A stretch of 64,000 nt of DNA, from assembly GCF_964340395.1 (NCBI RefSeq), contig NC_135556.1:16498642-16562641 (forward strand), in the 5' to 3' direction. The position numbers were made by a program, and so were the translations under genes. This document shows positions 32,143 through 45,290 of the stretch, in pieces. The notes beneath the pieces are model-generated. The model saw only the letters and a program-made list of their open reading frames with translations, did not search any database and was not told where the DNA came from. Position 1 is the stretch's first letter, and the number at the start of each line of letters is the position of its first letter. Origin of the DNA: Glandiceps talaboti. Lineage: Eukaryota > Hemichordata > Enteropneusta > Spengelidae.

Positions 32143-35100
32143 GTAAGTAACATCACTGATTTCACTATCGCTGCTGTCGTGGCATGCTGTGCTTCTGTTG
32201 ATGAGCTTCAATGTATCATATCAAACTGGGGTACAACATGTCCGACTTCCCAGCCTAGGGTCAGATCGATCGCTGTGTATCCGTTTACGGTTTATAACGC
32301 GTTCAGACTGCGCTACGGATGTCGAGAATAAGGGAGGTACTGTCTTTGTATTCGAGTACTGGGTGTTACTTGGGCATCAATAACATCAGACAGTAGTAAC
32401 GATTTTGGTTTACAGTATTGTTTATTGGCATTTTGCACCGTCAGATCTCGAACATTCATGTATCTTGACTTACTGAACTCAGCTCAGTGGACGCCATTAC
32501 AGATTTACACTGTCCACTGTACCATATACATTTCGAATATGAATATAGCTTCACGCATGTTAAAACGTTGTGCGTCGTATCGTAAAGCCTAAAGGGTGGG
32601 AATACATCTCTACATGATGTACCACTTCATGCCATCGACGATTTCGGAAGTATTTCTTGAGAAGACCCAGAAGTTCATCAGTGTACACGACATCAACATT
32701 GACAGACATGGATATCAACATTGACCGATTTCATTGCAGATACGAGCGCCACCAAATTAGCCGGGGGGGGGGGGGGGTATTGTTAATTTGTAGGGGTTAC
32801 TCTACCCATAGACCCACCACCAAGGGTTGAGGGTCTATGCTCTACCAGTATCACCCCTCCCCATGAGAATTATAAATTACTATCCTAACCTCATAGAATA
32901 GAATAAAGTTGATCATATGATGATGATTTGGTTGGAATACACGATGGCATGATGTAATAGTTGCGAATATCCAATGTAATGGTGATTCCAATGTTGAAAT
33001 GTTTATGAGTGTATCGAAACAGTGTTGCAACCACCTCTTTCTTTTTCGTATGTGCCTAATCTGACTATTTGTAAGGTATGTGACAAATTCTATGCTTATT
33101 CCAATTAGTTTCAACAAGTACTATTAAATTAGATTGGAGGTCCCTTCCCCTTCACTCATCTAAAATAGCCAGCACAAAAAGCTGCTATCCATCACAAAAC
33201 ACTTGTTATTGGATGGTACTAAGTGCATACTATAATTACCACACAGTGACACCTACACAACTGAGGAGAATATAACACATTGAAACAATGGGCAGGAATA
33301 ATTATTCAAAGCTGGGCTGAGGTCATTCTGTACATAGACACCTTTTGGTTATACTTGGGTACTTTCCTATTTTTCTCTTCACTTAATTAGCATACTGTAC
33401 TTAATGTAATGTAGCAATAGTTGGAAGACATCTGGGATTGATAGACAAGTGGATAAACATCCGGAATGTAAATGCACATATGTCTAGCAACAAGACCAAG
33501 CCCATAGCAACAGTCACTGTCATTATTTTTCTCACTGTCTTCACGTTTTTGTTCAACCTTTCCAGCATAGATATATGGTCTTGTAGACCTCTCAGTTATA
33601 CGGCTATGTAAATATTTATTTTTTTATTTTTTTTATTCAGCACAAAACCAGCTATGGAAGCTGTTTTTTAAGGTTGCCATGCAAAACAGAATAAAAGAAG
33701 AAAGACAAATAAATACACATTAAAACATTATAAATCATGAAAATGAAAAACTAAGAAACTATAATGATTTAAGTTCAGTTGGTCAGTCGGTGTTGTTGCT
33801 ATATTAATTTCTTTTGTTTTACATTATGTCATAAATATTGACCGAATTTGCAGACAACTCCTGACAAATTGTGCTATCGGTAGGTGACATTGTCTCATTA
33901 TTGTGACGAATTGCTCCTCAGTTGAGAGTGATTTTACATTATTAAGTGTTTTTTTTCACACTGAACCATTAATTCTTTTCTTTGTTCAATAAAACTTATG
34001 AACTCTATCACAAAATGCTATTCATCCTCAACCTTATTACATACTTGTACTTTACAGTTTCATTCCTGCTCTAGGAACATTCATATTCTCCCAGTTTCAA
34101 TTAAGACCTAACAAAAAATTGTTTGGTTCCAGTTACCCGACCCCACCTAGTTTTTCACTGCCGACCCTAAACTTTTTTAACGTACTCAAGAAAAACATAA
34201 TAAAATCGTAAAAATTGTGAAGTCTCACGAGAAATAGTGGATGTGGAAACTGTCCTCCACTTAAAAAGACAATATAAAACTGTTTTTCCAATCTTTAATG
34301 GCTGTACATCTGATGAGAAGAAACCAATAACACAGAGACCATATGGAAAACAATGTAAAACATAACTACCTGAACTAGACACTCACATATTAAAAAAAAA
34401 TTAAAAAATGAAATAAAAAATCTACCTAACCCACCTATTCGAAAAGTGAGCCTAGTCGGAACCACACAATTTTTTTTGTTAGGCCAAACCGGGATATGCC
34501 TTCTCGTAAAGTTTGCACCTTGCACAGCTGTACAGCCTCATACCTGGCCCATGAAGGTTGTTATTGTACAAATGCTGGTTGGAAAGCAAATATTTTGCTG
34601 TGACCCATTGTGGAGATATTTATATTTGAAAATAAAACATTAAATACATGTACAACATTCCAAAATTAGGCATCAATATGGTGATTAAATATGTACAATA
34701 AGGATTGAAAACCCAAAGTGCAGTATTTCGTATGAAGTAATTGGTACCCACAAAATTACATGTGTAATACATCGTACACCAAAAATATATACTGACTGGT
34801 TATTCGGCTATAGTCAGCAGTTTAGTCTTCACAACGTGGACTTTAATGATGACGACTGTCTCAGCTGAGTTTAGACACTGTATTTATTTATTTATTTTTT
34901 GATTTGGGTTTCAGTGGTTGGAATAAAAATATATATGGTAATACAGAAAAATTAAATACCGAAACAATATTTTACAAATTATAACCCCTTAATATGAAAG
35001 TAATTCTGAATCAATCAATTTGGAAGAACTGATGTAGGACAGATGTAATAGTAAAACATGTAAAAATAAACATAATCAGAAATGGTTCTGTGCAAAAATT

Positions 35101-35920
35101 AAAAAAACACACACTTATTTGCTACTAGACATAGTAAATTTGGTATGTTTAGTCATAAATTCTGAACCATATTGAGGCTGCATTCATATGCTAACAAGTT
35201 ACCTTAAAAACATGCTTTATTCCCTCACAAGTCGGATATACAGTGTACGTCAAATGTGTGAAAGAGTATGTTTGTTGATTGCTAGTGTTAAAACTGAGTG
35301 TAATATATATAGTCACATGTTGTCATAATGCTAGGCTAGGTACCGTATGTTTCATGTAAATTCTGACCAAAATGAGCTGCTAGAAAAGCTTGGATATTAG
35401 CTGTGACTAAATTACAGTATTTGCAATATTTTTAATTCCATAGCTAGACTGTATATCAGTGAATGTGTGTCAGTAATATTGATATTATTACTTAAAACTT
35501 GGTTTTCAAAATGGGCACAAGTACATAATGGTATGTTATCGATGCAAGTGAAAATGCAATGTTTTTTGTACTACAGCAGTATACATACCTCAATTAAACC
35601 ATAGATATTGGATATAGAAACCATCTATGATTAAACCATTCCAGTATAGTTAATATTAAATTTGATGCATGCGATGAAGGCTTTAAAAATAAAATTGTGA
35701 CATTATTGTACATGACAGGTGTTGCCATGACATTTTAACATATTGTGAATGTGTATGTAATTTTGCAGACGTGATGTCTTTATAGTACAAACAAAAAAAT
35801 TGCCAGAAACTTACATTATGTAAAATATAGAGAAGTTTTATAATTTGTATTTAAACCTGTTGATGTTCCATCTATTTCAGAACAAGAAATGATTATCTTT
35901 ACTTTGATATCTGTTTCCAG
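32143..35920 (+). other. Probable 5' intron / intergenic sequence
   Basis: No coding exon is seen. It contains a G16 run (32762), a 9-bp-arm hairpin at 32806-32838 (CATAGACCC against GGGTCTATG), a LINE-like AT-rich tail near 33615-33730, and the foldback element at 34105-34485. Confidence 0.5.
34105..34485. mobile_element. Foldback MITE with CCTAACAAAAAATTGT ends
   Basis: The left end GACCTAACAAAAAATTGTTT and the right end on the opposite strand GGCCTAACAAAAAAAATTGT are inverted repeats, followed by GGTTCC, CCCACCTA and CACTGCCGACCC-like blocks. Related fragments occur at 25099-25155 and possibly 6885-6925 and 52518-52560 (CCCGACCGACCC). Non-coding. Confidence 0.75.
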
Positions 35921-35932
35921 GGTAATGTGAGA

Positions 35933-38900
35933 ATGGAGGAAAGTGGGGAGTATCATAATATGTATCCACAGCCTGGAAGAAATACTGGGTGGCTTGGCAA
36001 CCAGTATGAGGAGGAAGGTAAGTTTTCCTTTTATTTTTTTAAATAGTGCCGTGAGAAGTGACTTATTTTAAATAATATAACTTAAAGTGCATTTTCTTTG
36101 TAGCTGTCCTTTGGGATTATTTGGTGTCTGAAATTTTTGTATTTGATATTTTAAGGCCTAGAGTTGAAAACTAATACTCACAATGATAGGCAATGACCAC
36201 ATAATTGAACACAGACACAGACACAGACACAGACACAGACACAGACACAGACACAGACACACAGTAAATATATGCACAAAGATGCACAGACACAGACACA
36301 GTAAATATATGCACAAAAACACACAGACACAGACACACAGTAAATGTATGCACAAAAATGCACACACAGAGACCCAGACACAAACACACATACACAAGTA
36401 ACTGTATGCACCGAAAAAACACACACACACACACACACACACATGGAGACTCATACATTAGTAAATTAATGCACACACACACACACACACACACACACAA
36501 CATAATTTGTTCCACAATTACAGGCAATCAATCAGTTTTCACATTCTCCTGTCAATTGTTTTTATCTCTGTAGCTTTTGAACCTGAAGACTACAACCAAC
36601 CACTAATCAACATGCCACCTGTATTTGATTTCGAACCTGACTCAGAAGAAAGTGATTCATTTGATGAACCACTAGACTTCAGTTTGAAAACCATGAACGA
36701 AGAAGACAGTCTAGACATAGAACAGAATGAGCCATTGGATTACAGCTGCCGTGGCGCCCTCACAGGTGAAAGTGAACCATGTGACTTACAGATAAATAAC
36801 CCTCCAATTGATTTTACACAAATCCGAATAAAGACAGAACCAATTTCTGACACAGAAGAAGAGCCGGAATCTAATCCTGTGCCAGAGATCGGAGTTTGCA
36901 ATAGCATGGAAACTGTGGATGAACTCAGTGACCCCAAACATAATCAACTTATATGTGTGCAATGTGACAATACAGAAACAGAAGATCTTTATATTACAGT
37001 AACCTGTGGACATGTCAGGTGTCAGCGCTGTATTAGCCGGAAGAAATTCTGTTACTGCATGGTTGATGAAGGTAGGTTAAAAGATGCCAAATTCTAAAAA
37101 AAATTTTGACTGTTTTGTTTCTGTGTGTAAATCCATTGTGACAAGATGAATGGAAGTGTTGCAGTGTGATCAATCTGATTAAAATCCGATGTAGTGTACA
37201 CACATGATTTCTTTTTGGCTGTTACGTTAACTGTTGTTTGTTCTTCTGCGAGTACTCGTTACATACATCTGACACAATACCATAGGTTTTCCCGAGCCAC
37301 ACAAGAGTGCTGAGTGAATTCACTGAACCAATGAAAACATGTAATACACCGAAACATACATTCAGTTGAAAATAGCACGAACAAAGATCGTAAACAACAA
37401 AGTTATTGTTATTGTTTGGTCATTCTCTTTCTTTCAATTTCGAATGTTGAGTGTTATATCGCCGCGAGACAAAAAGTGGCTTAGTGTAAATGTGTTATTC
37501 AATAAAAATACTTAAATGAGAAGATTAATGATATACATTGTATGTTTCATTTCACAGTTAATCTTCAAGGAGCAGAGGATGAAGCAGATAGGAAAGTAAA
37601 TAATGTATCCCATAATGTATCTATTGATACACAAATTGCAACAACAGATGCAGCTGTTGGCACGACTGACATTTCTAAGATGGATGCATCTGTTTCTACT
37701 GTTGAAATTGAAAGCATAGATGTTGCTGTTAACACTGTCCGCATTCCTAGGAGAAATAAATCCACCAAAACTCTGAAGATTCGAACAGCCAATGCTACCT
37801 CTGGGACAGATAACCTTTGGAAACATGATGTCAGCGTTAATACAGATGAAGAACTTGGTGCTCCACATAGCGTTGATGTTTGCATTGGCACATCTGACAA
37901 AGCCTTCCCGCATGTCGATGCATGTGTTGGAGGAAATAATCCTGCATTCATTTGTACAGCGAATGTTTATGTTGAAACTGAAGGTGCTAGCTTACTAAAA
38001 GATGCTGCTGTTTTAACAGAGAGATCATATGGTACCCTTACAACTGCTGATGTTGCTGTTGAAACTTATGCAAATGTATCAGACAAAGCCACGGATATTG
38101 ATGCAGATGAGATTGCTGTTGCCACAACAGATGTTGCAGTTGAGACTATTGCATTTGTATCAGACAAAGCTACGGATATTGATGCAGATGAGATTGCTGT
38201 TGCCACAACAGATGTTGCAGTGGAGACTGTTGCATTTGTATCAGACAAAGCTACGGATATTGATGTAGATGAGATTGCTGTTGCCACAACAGATGTTGCA
38301 GTTGAGACTATTGCATTTGTATCAGACAAAGCTACGGATATTGATGCAGATGAGATTGCTGTTGCCACAACAGATGTTGCAGTGGAGACTATTGCATTTG
38401 TATCAGACAAAGCCACGGATATTGATGCCGATGAGATTGCTGTTGCCACAACAGATGTTGCAGTTGAGACTGTTGCATTTGTATCAGACAAAGCTACGGA
38501 TATTGATGCAGATGAGATTGCTGTTGCCACAACAGATGTTGCCGTGGAGACTGTTGCATTTGTATCAGACAAAGCTACGGATATTGATGCAGATGAGATT
38601 GCTGTTGCCACAACAGATGTTGGAGTTGAGACTGTTGCATTTGTATCAGACAAAGCTACGGATATTGATGCAAATGAGATTGCCATTGCAACATCCGATG
38701 TTTCAGTTGAAACTATTGCATTTGTGTCGGACAAAGCGACCGATATTGATCCTGATGAAATTTCTGTTGCAGTAATTGATGTTGCAGTTGAAACTGATTC
38801 TTTGGTAACAGACAAAGCTACCTTTGTGGATAAAACTGCCTTTCATGTTGCTGTTTCTGATGTTGCCATAGAAACAGATGCTGTTGTGTCAGACAAGGAA

Positions 38901-41900
38901 ACATTTATTGATGAAAGTGTCTTTGCAGTTGAAGTGACTGATGTAGCGATTGAAACTGATGCTGTTGTATCAGACAAATCAACATTTGTGGACAAAACTT
39001 CCTTTAGTGTTGCAGTCTCTGATGTTGCCATAGAAACAGATGCTGTTGTGTCAGATAAAGCAACTTTTGTGGATAAATCTGAATTTAGAGTTGCAGTGAC
39101 GGAAGTTGCAGTTGAAACTGAACCTACAGTATTTGAAAAATCAACCTGTATTGAGGATACTGCATTTGCAGTTGAAGTGACTGATGTAGCAATTGAAACA
39201 GATGCTGTTGTGAGAGACAAGGAAACCTGTATCGAGGAAAATGCTTTTGCAGTTGAAGTGACTGATGTAGCAATTGAAACAGATGCTGTTGTGAGAGACA
39301 AGGAAACCTGTATTGAGGAAAATGCTTTTGCAGTTGAAGTGACTGATGTAGCAATTGAAACAGATGCTGTTGTGAGAGACAAGGAAACCTGTATCGAGGA
39401 AAATGCTTTTGCAGTTGAAGTGACTGATGTAGCAATTGAAACAGATGCTGTTGTGAGAGACAAGGAAACCTGTATTGAGGAAAATGCTTTTGCAGTTGAA
39501 GTGACTGATGTAGCAATTGAAACAGATGCTGTTGTGTCAGATAAAGCAACCTTTGTGGATAAATCTGAATTTAGAGTTGCAGTGACTGAAGCTGCAGTTG
39601 AAACTGAACCTACAGTATTTGAAAAAGCAACCTGTATTGAGGATACTGCATTTGCTGTTGAAGTTTGTACTGCTGCAGTTGAAACAGATGCCATAGTATT
39701 TGACAAAACAACAAGTATAGATGATGGAGAACTTAAAGTTGCTGTAATTGATGTTGCCATGGAAACTGAACCTACAGGATATGACAAAGAAACTTACATC
39801 AGCAAATCTGATTTTTATGTCACGACTATGAATGTTGCTGTTGAAACAGATGCAGTATTATGTGATAAAACAACTTCCATTGATCAATCTGCATTTGCTG
39901 TCGAAGTAAGTGATGTTGCAGTCGAAACAGATGCTTTTGTGTCAGACAAGACGAATATTGCTAAAGGCGACTTTCAGATTGCAGTTGCAGATATTTCAAT
40001 CAATAAAGATGGTTTTCTAACAGATCCACTGTCCAATGATAGAGATATAGATAACGAATATTATACTTTAGTACCAAAGAAAAGAACCAATGCTAAAAAC
40101 CCTAAGCCTTCCATAGTAGTACGTAATACATCGATTGCATCTGATGGTGCCCTTTCTCCCCCATCCTCACCCACTGGTGCTGTTGATTACAATTATACCT
40201 CTGATGACAGTGTAGATGCAACTGACCTGGATGCCACGCCTTCACTAATAGCTCTTAATACAGATGTTAGCAAACCTACTGCCATTCCAACCTTTATTGG
40301 TGCCAAAGAAACAGTCTCCACAACTGTTACGAGAAAGAAACGGAGACTTCAGAATTCCAAAGAGTCAAAGTACGAAAATAATTTGTCATCAGAAGCTGAG
40401 AGTACATTGGATCTAGTGTCAAATGTGAATGCGACAGATGTTTATGAAAAAACTGCAGTTATTAACAAGACATCTTTGAATGGTGGTGAGGATTTGTCAC
40501 GGGAAGCCTCGCAGGGTATGTATGGTGACAACAACAGGTTTATTTCAAGAAAGAGAAAACCAAATCCAGTTGATGAAATGGAAGTGAAAAAACCCAAGCA
40601 AATCATTATAATGAATGGCTATAGTGACAAAATGTGTAGAACGAGTAGATACGAGTCTAGAACACAGAAGAAATACAAAAACTTAAATGTCCATGAGCAA
40701 GGCACTGAAGATAAAATAGAAGATGAATTAGATGATCCGACAAGACGGCATAGAATAGCACTAGTGCGAGCATTTCTCCTGGCAAACTACAAGTGTACAC
40801 CAGATAGCACAGAGATTATGAAACGATCACAGCTCCTCGCTGAGTTTGATAAATACTGTGAAGACCATGGCTTCAAGGATCATGTGTACATTGATATATT
40901 TGCAATGACGTATGCGGTGACAACTACATTCAATGACTGCGATTACAGTGGTAAGTGGAAGCGCTTCATAGGAATAGAGAAAGCCTCACCTGTACCTATT
41001 TTGGCATTATTCAAACCAGGCACAGTGCTAGAAATGGCAGATTTCCAAACAGCAGCCATAGACTTCTTTGCACGAAACTATGAAATATGCCCAAACAGTG
41101 CAGTAAGTGCTGACTCTGTTGTTGATTTGTTACTACAAGAATGTCAAGAAAGGGAGCTTAAACTTCCACCGTCACTGTCAAGTCGGACAAATTTACAACG
41201 AGATCTTTGCTTACACAGATGTAATGCTTTATTCTTTAATTGTCTGTATGATGAAAAAACTGCAATGGTGCATGGAATTAGAAGAACACCTGAACCGAAA
41301 CCAGACAGTGAAGTTAGTGATGAAGCAGAAGCCAGTAAAGATGACAAAACAGGAAAATCACAGAAACTTATAGATGGAGAAACAAGTGACAAGGAACATA
41401 CAACAGATAGTTCAGAGGAATCAGCTGCAAAGTACCAAGAAAGCCCAGAAGATGATGGAATTAAAGTTACAACCCGAGACATCTTTGAAAGTTTATTCCG
41501 AGCATTTGTACTTGTATATTACCAATGTTCTGATGACTCAGAAGCCAAGATAGTGCCTAAATCAGTAGAAAGAGAATTTAGAAGACAGTTCCTGCATGAA
41601 GGTCGCAACAAATACCCTATCACAATATTACATGGATTACGTCTTGTCGGTATCATACAGAATACCTTTCCCAAGTGTAAAATTGTCCAAGGGTGTTTCA
41701 CTAAGCTCGAACACAAAAAACCTAACGAGGTGGCACCCTTGGTTAACATGTTAAAGCAATTACATGGTGATAGCGATCACGATTTCTTAACCTTGACCAC
41801 ACATTATATCAGTAAGAATTTCAAGGGAAGAGAGAAGAGTAAACTCCGTGTCTCAGTCATGTTGGATATGCTAAAGGCTCACTGTGAACGGCACAACTAT

Positions 41901-42206
41901 GCTATACCCGAAGCCTATGAAGATGAGGACAAAACATACAAAATCCTCGGTTTGATATGTGAAGCATTCTTCAGAGAGTGTGAGTATGATGAAAAGCTAT
42001 TCACCATCTATGGAGTTACTAAGGATGATGATCAGAGGAAGAGGAAGGGAGCCGGCAACTTATCTTTTGTTAGAATAAGGCTGGAAAGATTGGATGTCGG
42101 TGTACAAGGACGATGTAACATTCATTCTATTACCCCACACAGGATACTCGAACAAAAGGAACGGTTACTAAAACAAACATGTCAACCAAATACCTTAAAA
42201 TCATAA
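35933..42206 (+). CDS. Large repeat protein: RING-like cluster, 24 x 27-residue repeat, four RFX-like domains
   Basis: Coding exons 35933-36017, 36574-37071 and 37558-42206 join in phase (1743 residues); the start ATG has A at -3 and G at +4. I do not recognise the protein as a whole. Residues 30-194 are acidic with EPLDFSLKT, EPLDYSCRG and PIDFTQ motifs and RIKTEP, then a RING-like ligand series CVQC..CGH..CQRC..CYC that is short for a true RING. Residues 354-1000 are 24 tandem repeats of 27 residues (type VAVETxAFVSDKATDID). A basic/acidic linker follows. Residues about 1255-1690 hold four degenerate copies of an 85-residue domain (starting FxxxNYxCxPDS, ending CxYDEKxxxxxGI) that resembles RFX winged helices. 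Nuclear DNA-associated function is inferred. AATAAA at 43071 is a possible poly(A) signal. Confidence 0.85.
36209..36499 (+). repeat. (ACAGAC)n and (CA)n microsatellites
   Basis: ACAGAC repeats, then a sub-repeat containing AGTAAATATATGCACAAA in several copies, then CA runs, all in the intron between the first two coding exons of the large repeat protein. Confidence 0.95.
38034..39974 (+). repeat. Coding minisatellite: 24 tandem 81-bp units
   Basis: Twenty-three units of 81 bp and one of 78 bp encode the 27-residue repeat without a frameshift. Units 1-9 are of one type (SDKATDIDADEI) and nearly identical. Units 15-18 are of another (RDKETCIEENAF) and nearly identical. The rest are more diverged. 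Silent differences alternate between neighbours within both homogeneous blocks. Confidence 0.95.
40740..42035 (+). other. Region coding four RFX-like winged-helix repeats
   Basis: Copies at about 40741-40965, 41020-41282, 41469-41712 and 41779-42030. Shared pattern: a helix with F..NY.C or VYYQC, a basic/hydrophobic helix, a third helix ending F..C.Y/F, then DEK..hydrophobic..GI/GV. The second copy (FARNYE..SAVSADSV..LLLQEC....LKLPP..HGIR) is the closest to the RFX pattern. This is a by-eye family assignment. Confidence 0.45.
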
Positions 42207-43370
42207 TATTGGTTTACCCCCCTCCCCATCCTACCACCCATGCTTAATAGAAGAGTAAATATTTATCTCTGTTTTACTCAAAATGTATATGTTACAGCTA
42301 CAGATAATTTATTGCCATTTGCACTGAAGACATAATATGTTTGAATTAATTTTTACTTTTACACATTTGCAGAGTTTGTATATATTCTCCATCTTCTACC
42401 CATACGTATACATGTACTTTATAGCAGGGCATGCTAACTGTGTGATAATCGTTTTAAAAGTGCCTTTGTGAACTAACTATACATTTTTCTATTCGTACAA
42501 CTGGCAGAGATGAAGCAAATTAATGGTTCCCTGTATTTTATATTTTCCTATTACAAGATGGTTTGACATAGTCTAATTAGAAAAAGTACAAATCAAAAAT
42601 TTGACATGCCAGAAATCAAATTATATATTTTGTATGATGAACATTATTAGATTACTCAAACTATTATTGATTTTACACAAAAAATATTGTTATGGTTTCA
42701 TATAAAAACCCAGATGTTTTATCCAAATTGTTTTATACAGTGTTATTGTAACAACAGTATTACTTTTTAATTCAAGACCCATGGTGTATGACTTTTGCCT
42801 CTTAATCAAGCAAATCTTCTTTTGGAGATTGAAGATTACAGATTCTAAAATATAAGATTTATTTTGAAAACACTCAAACTATTCCTTGAAAATATCTTTA
42901 TTATATCAGAGATTTTTTATGTGTGTAGTGAAATGTGATTTGTGTTTCTTTTCTGCATGTTTATACCTAAAAAAAATGATGTAGGCTTGGTGTTTCACTC
43001 ATTGGACATTATGTTTTTGACACACAACTTCAGAGATATTTCAACTCTAGACTAACAATAACAGAGACACAATAAACACAGCAGGGTCCTTTGCCCAATC
43101 ACATTGAACACTGAAAAGCATTGTTATTCTTTCACAGTGCAGTAGAAATAGGCTTCTAATGAAAACATTACACATAGTCTTGATAATCGTAATGGCTGCA
43201 ATTGTTTATTTTCTAACTGATAATCAACATTTCAACTTGACTACTTCTACATCCCCATTGTGCATGGCACCTATGTATTAAAATATATTCAATGAATACT
43301 GGTTTTGCCTGGCAACATTCCTTGTTGGAACCACTAATTGTTGGCCTAAATCTGGTTCTAACACATCTAA

Positions 43371-43730
43371 AGTGGCCATATGGATGAGGAATGGGTATTT
43401 ATTTTGGATTTGTAATTTATAAAACAATTTTATCATGACTTCCTACTTGAAAAGCCAATGTGAAACAACATACATGTTGTATGTCAAGTCATTGTTTCTA
43501 AGTCAATACATTGCGAAAGATTAATAAATGTGTAAAATCTCTGTTATTGCACATACAATAACAAACTTTTGACACATTTTTAGCTTTTTTGCAATGTATT
43601 GAGTTACAAACACAGATTTGGTCTAGATGTGTTTTCACATTGATTTTTTCAAGTAGGAAGTCATGATGAAATTGTTTTATAAATCCAAAATCCAAAATAA
43701 ATAACCCGATCCTCATCCATATGGCCACTT
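43371..43730. mobile_element. Foldback MITE, AGTGGCC-ended family, copy 2
   Basis: Long inverted arms of about 85 bases: AGTGGCCATATGGATGAGGA..TTATTTTGGATTT..AAAACAATTTTATCATGACTTC on the left and the same on the opposite strand at the right, with a central TTATTG..CAATAA pair. It is better preserved than the related element at 966-1318. Confidence 0.9.
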
Positions 43731-45089
43731 AAAATAATCAATTGTCAAGACACCAGTCATTTGCCTTTTGCCCACATTTCTTGCCTGGTGCTAAACAATT
43801 ATATATACTTATCAAAATATTGATAATGGTTTTTAAGTACATTTTTTGAAAATCATAACTGATTTCCTTTGGATTGATTGCAAAGTTTACTTAAATTTAA
43901 TTTCAATTTAAACATATGCAGGTGGTTGCCCTGTACATGATATACTAATGAGAGAAAACACATGAAATTTTGATCTCTTGCAGCCGCATGTTTTAAGATT
44001 TGTATTATTTGATGTAAGCAACTCCAATTTGTGTTTTTGAATTCACAAGGTGATTTGTATATTTCAGAGTCTCTCTATAAACATGAACTTATCCCAGTGC
44101 TATTGTATATAAGTGATACCCAATGAATCTGGTTGACATGTATGTGGCACACAATTTTATTATTATAATGTTATAATTTCAATTGTGAATATGTGTCTTA
44201 TGATTAAAACACACCGAGGAGCTGTAACAATGGGCTGTAACAATTTCATCTTCTGTGATGTTGTAGCCTCCTGGGCATTAAAGTGTTTGAATTTTCACAG
44301 ATACATGAACAGATGTTCAACATAATTCTAGGATTTAGGTTTACTGCAATGCAGAGTACAGCAAAGAATGTGACAGTCAGCTTTGACAAGAACAATTGGT
44401 CAAAAGAAAGCATGAAATCAACAAGACTATCACCAAGACTTCGTTTTGAATATGCAAAGTGTCACATCTTTTGATATGATCTGTTTTGCTGCAAAATGGT
44501 TTACATATCGAACTCAGAAATGTAGACATTTTATAACGACAACTCCAAATTTCGAACTCACAAAAATGATCCCTTAATGGTGCTGAACATAAAAGAAATG
44601 CTTGTGGCTTTTGTCCCCATCTTTACAACTCTCAGATATGTGTATATGTATGTTTACAGGTGACAAGATAGAGAGAATATACTTAACTATAGACTTGATA
44701 CTTACACTTTTGGTTTAAGTATACAGAGTTAATCATCTATGTATTTTTTCGGCTAATATTTGTGAAGCAATCCTATCATTTATGAGATCATAATTTTTTT
44801 AAACAAACTTCATGTCCACTTTACTTCATGTTCAAGTTCATACTTATTGTATTCAGTATTTCAACATTTGGCAACTATTCAATGTCTGTATATCATAAGT
44901 GATAAATTGGGGGATGTTTTTGTCTTTCATCATGCTTTTATGAGAAAGAACCCAAGATTAAAAGATTTTGAAATGTATAGCCTCAAGTCAACAACTGATA
45001 CATATTTTTGTAATCTATTTTTGTATATTAATAGAAAAAAAAATGCACCAGTCAGGATAATCTGAAATACGTATATGACTATATGCAAG

Positions 45090-45290
45090 GATGACTCTCA
45101 TTGGCTTTTCATAATGTTGATTCTTTCAACCTTAACCAATCAAGACAAGCAATTCATATGACGTGAATGTCACACAACATATGTTTATCAAATTTGTGTG
45201 GCGGGTCCTCATTGGCCTTTTCTGTAAAGTCAATACTTGCAACCAACCAATCAAGGCACGTGTCTCATATGACGAATGATTTGAACAATG
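45090..45290 (+). repeat. Two-unit direct repeat, period about 114 bp
   Basis: Each unit runs TCATTGGC.TTTTC..AA.GT..AT.CTT.CAACC..ACCAATCAAG.CA and ends TCATATGACG. Each has CCAAT boxes in both orientations. Confidence 0.7.

Noticed and set aside
38066-39787. Long antisense open frames (249 and 314 residues) opposite the 27-residue repeat array
   Set aside because: They arise because every 81-bp unit lacks antisense stops in the same frame. The sense frame is joined to spliced exons on both sides of the argument (phase, length), the antisense frames are not.
44283-44474. Small plus-strand open frame after an acceptor-like CAG
   Set aside because: No family similarity and no matching donor. 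More likely intergenic or 3' UTR sequence.
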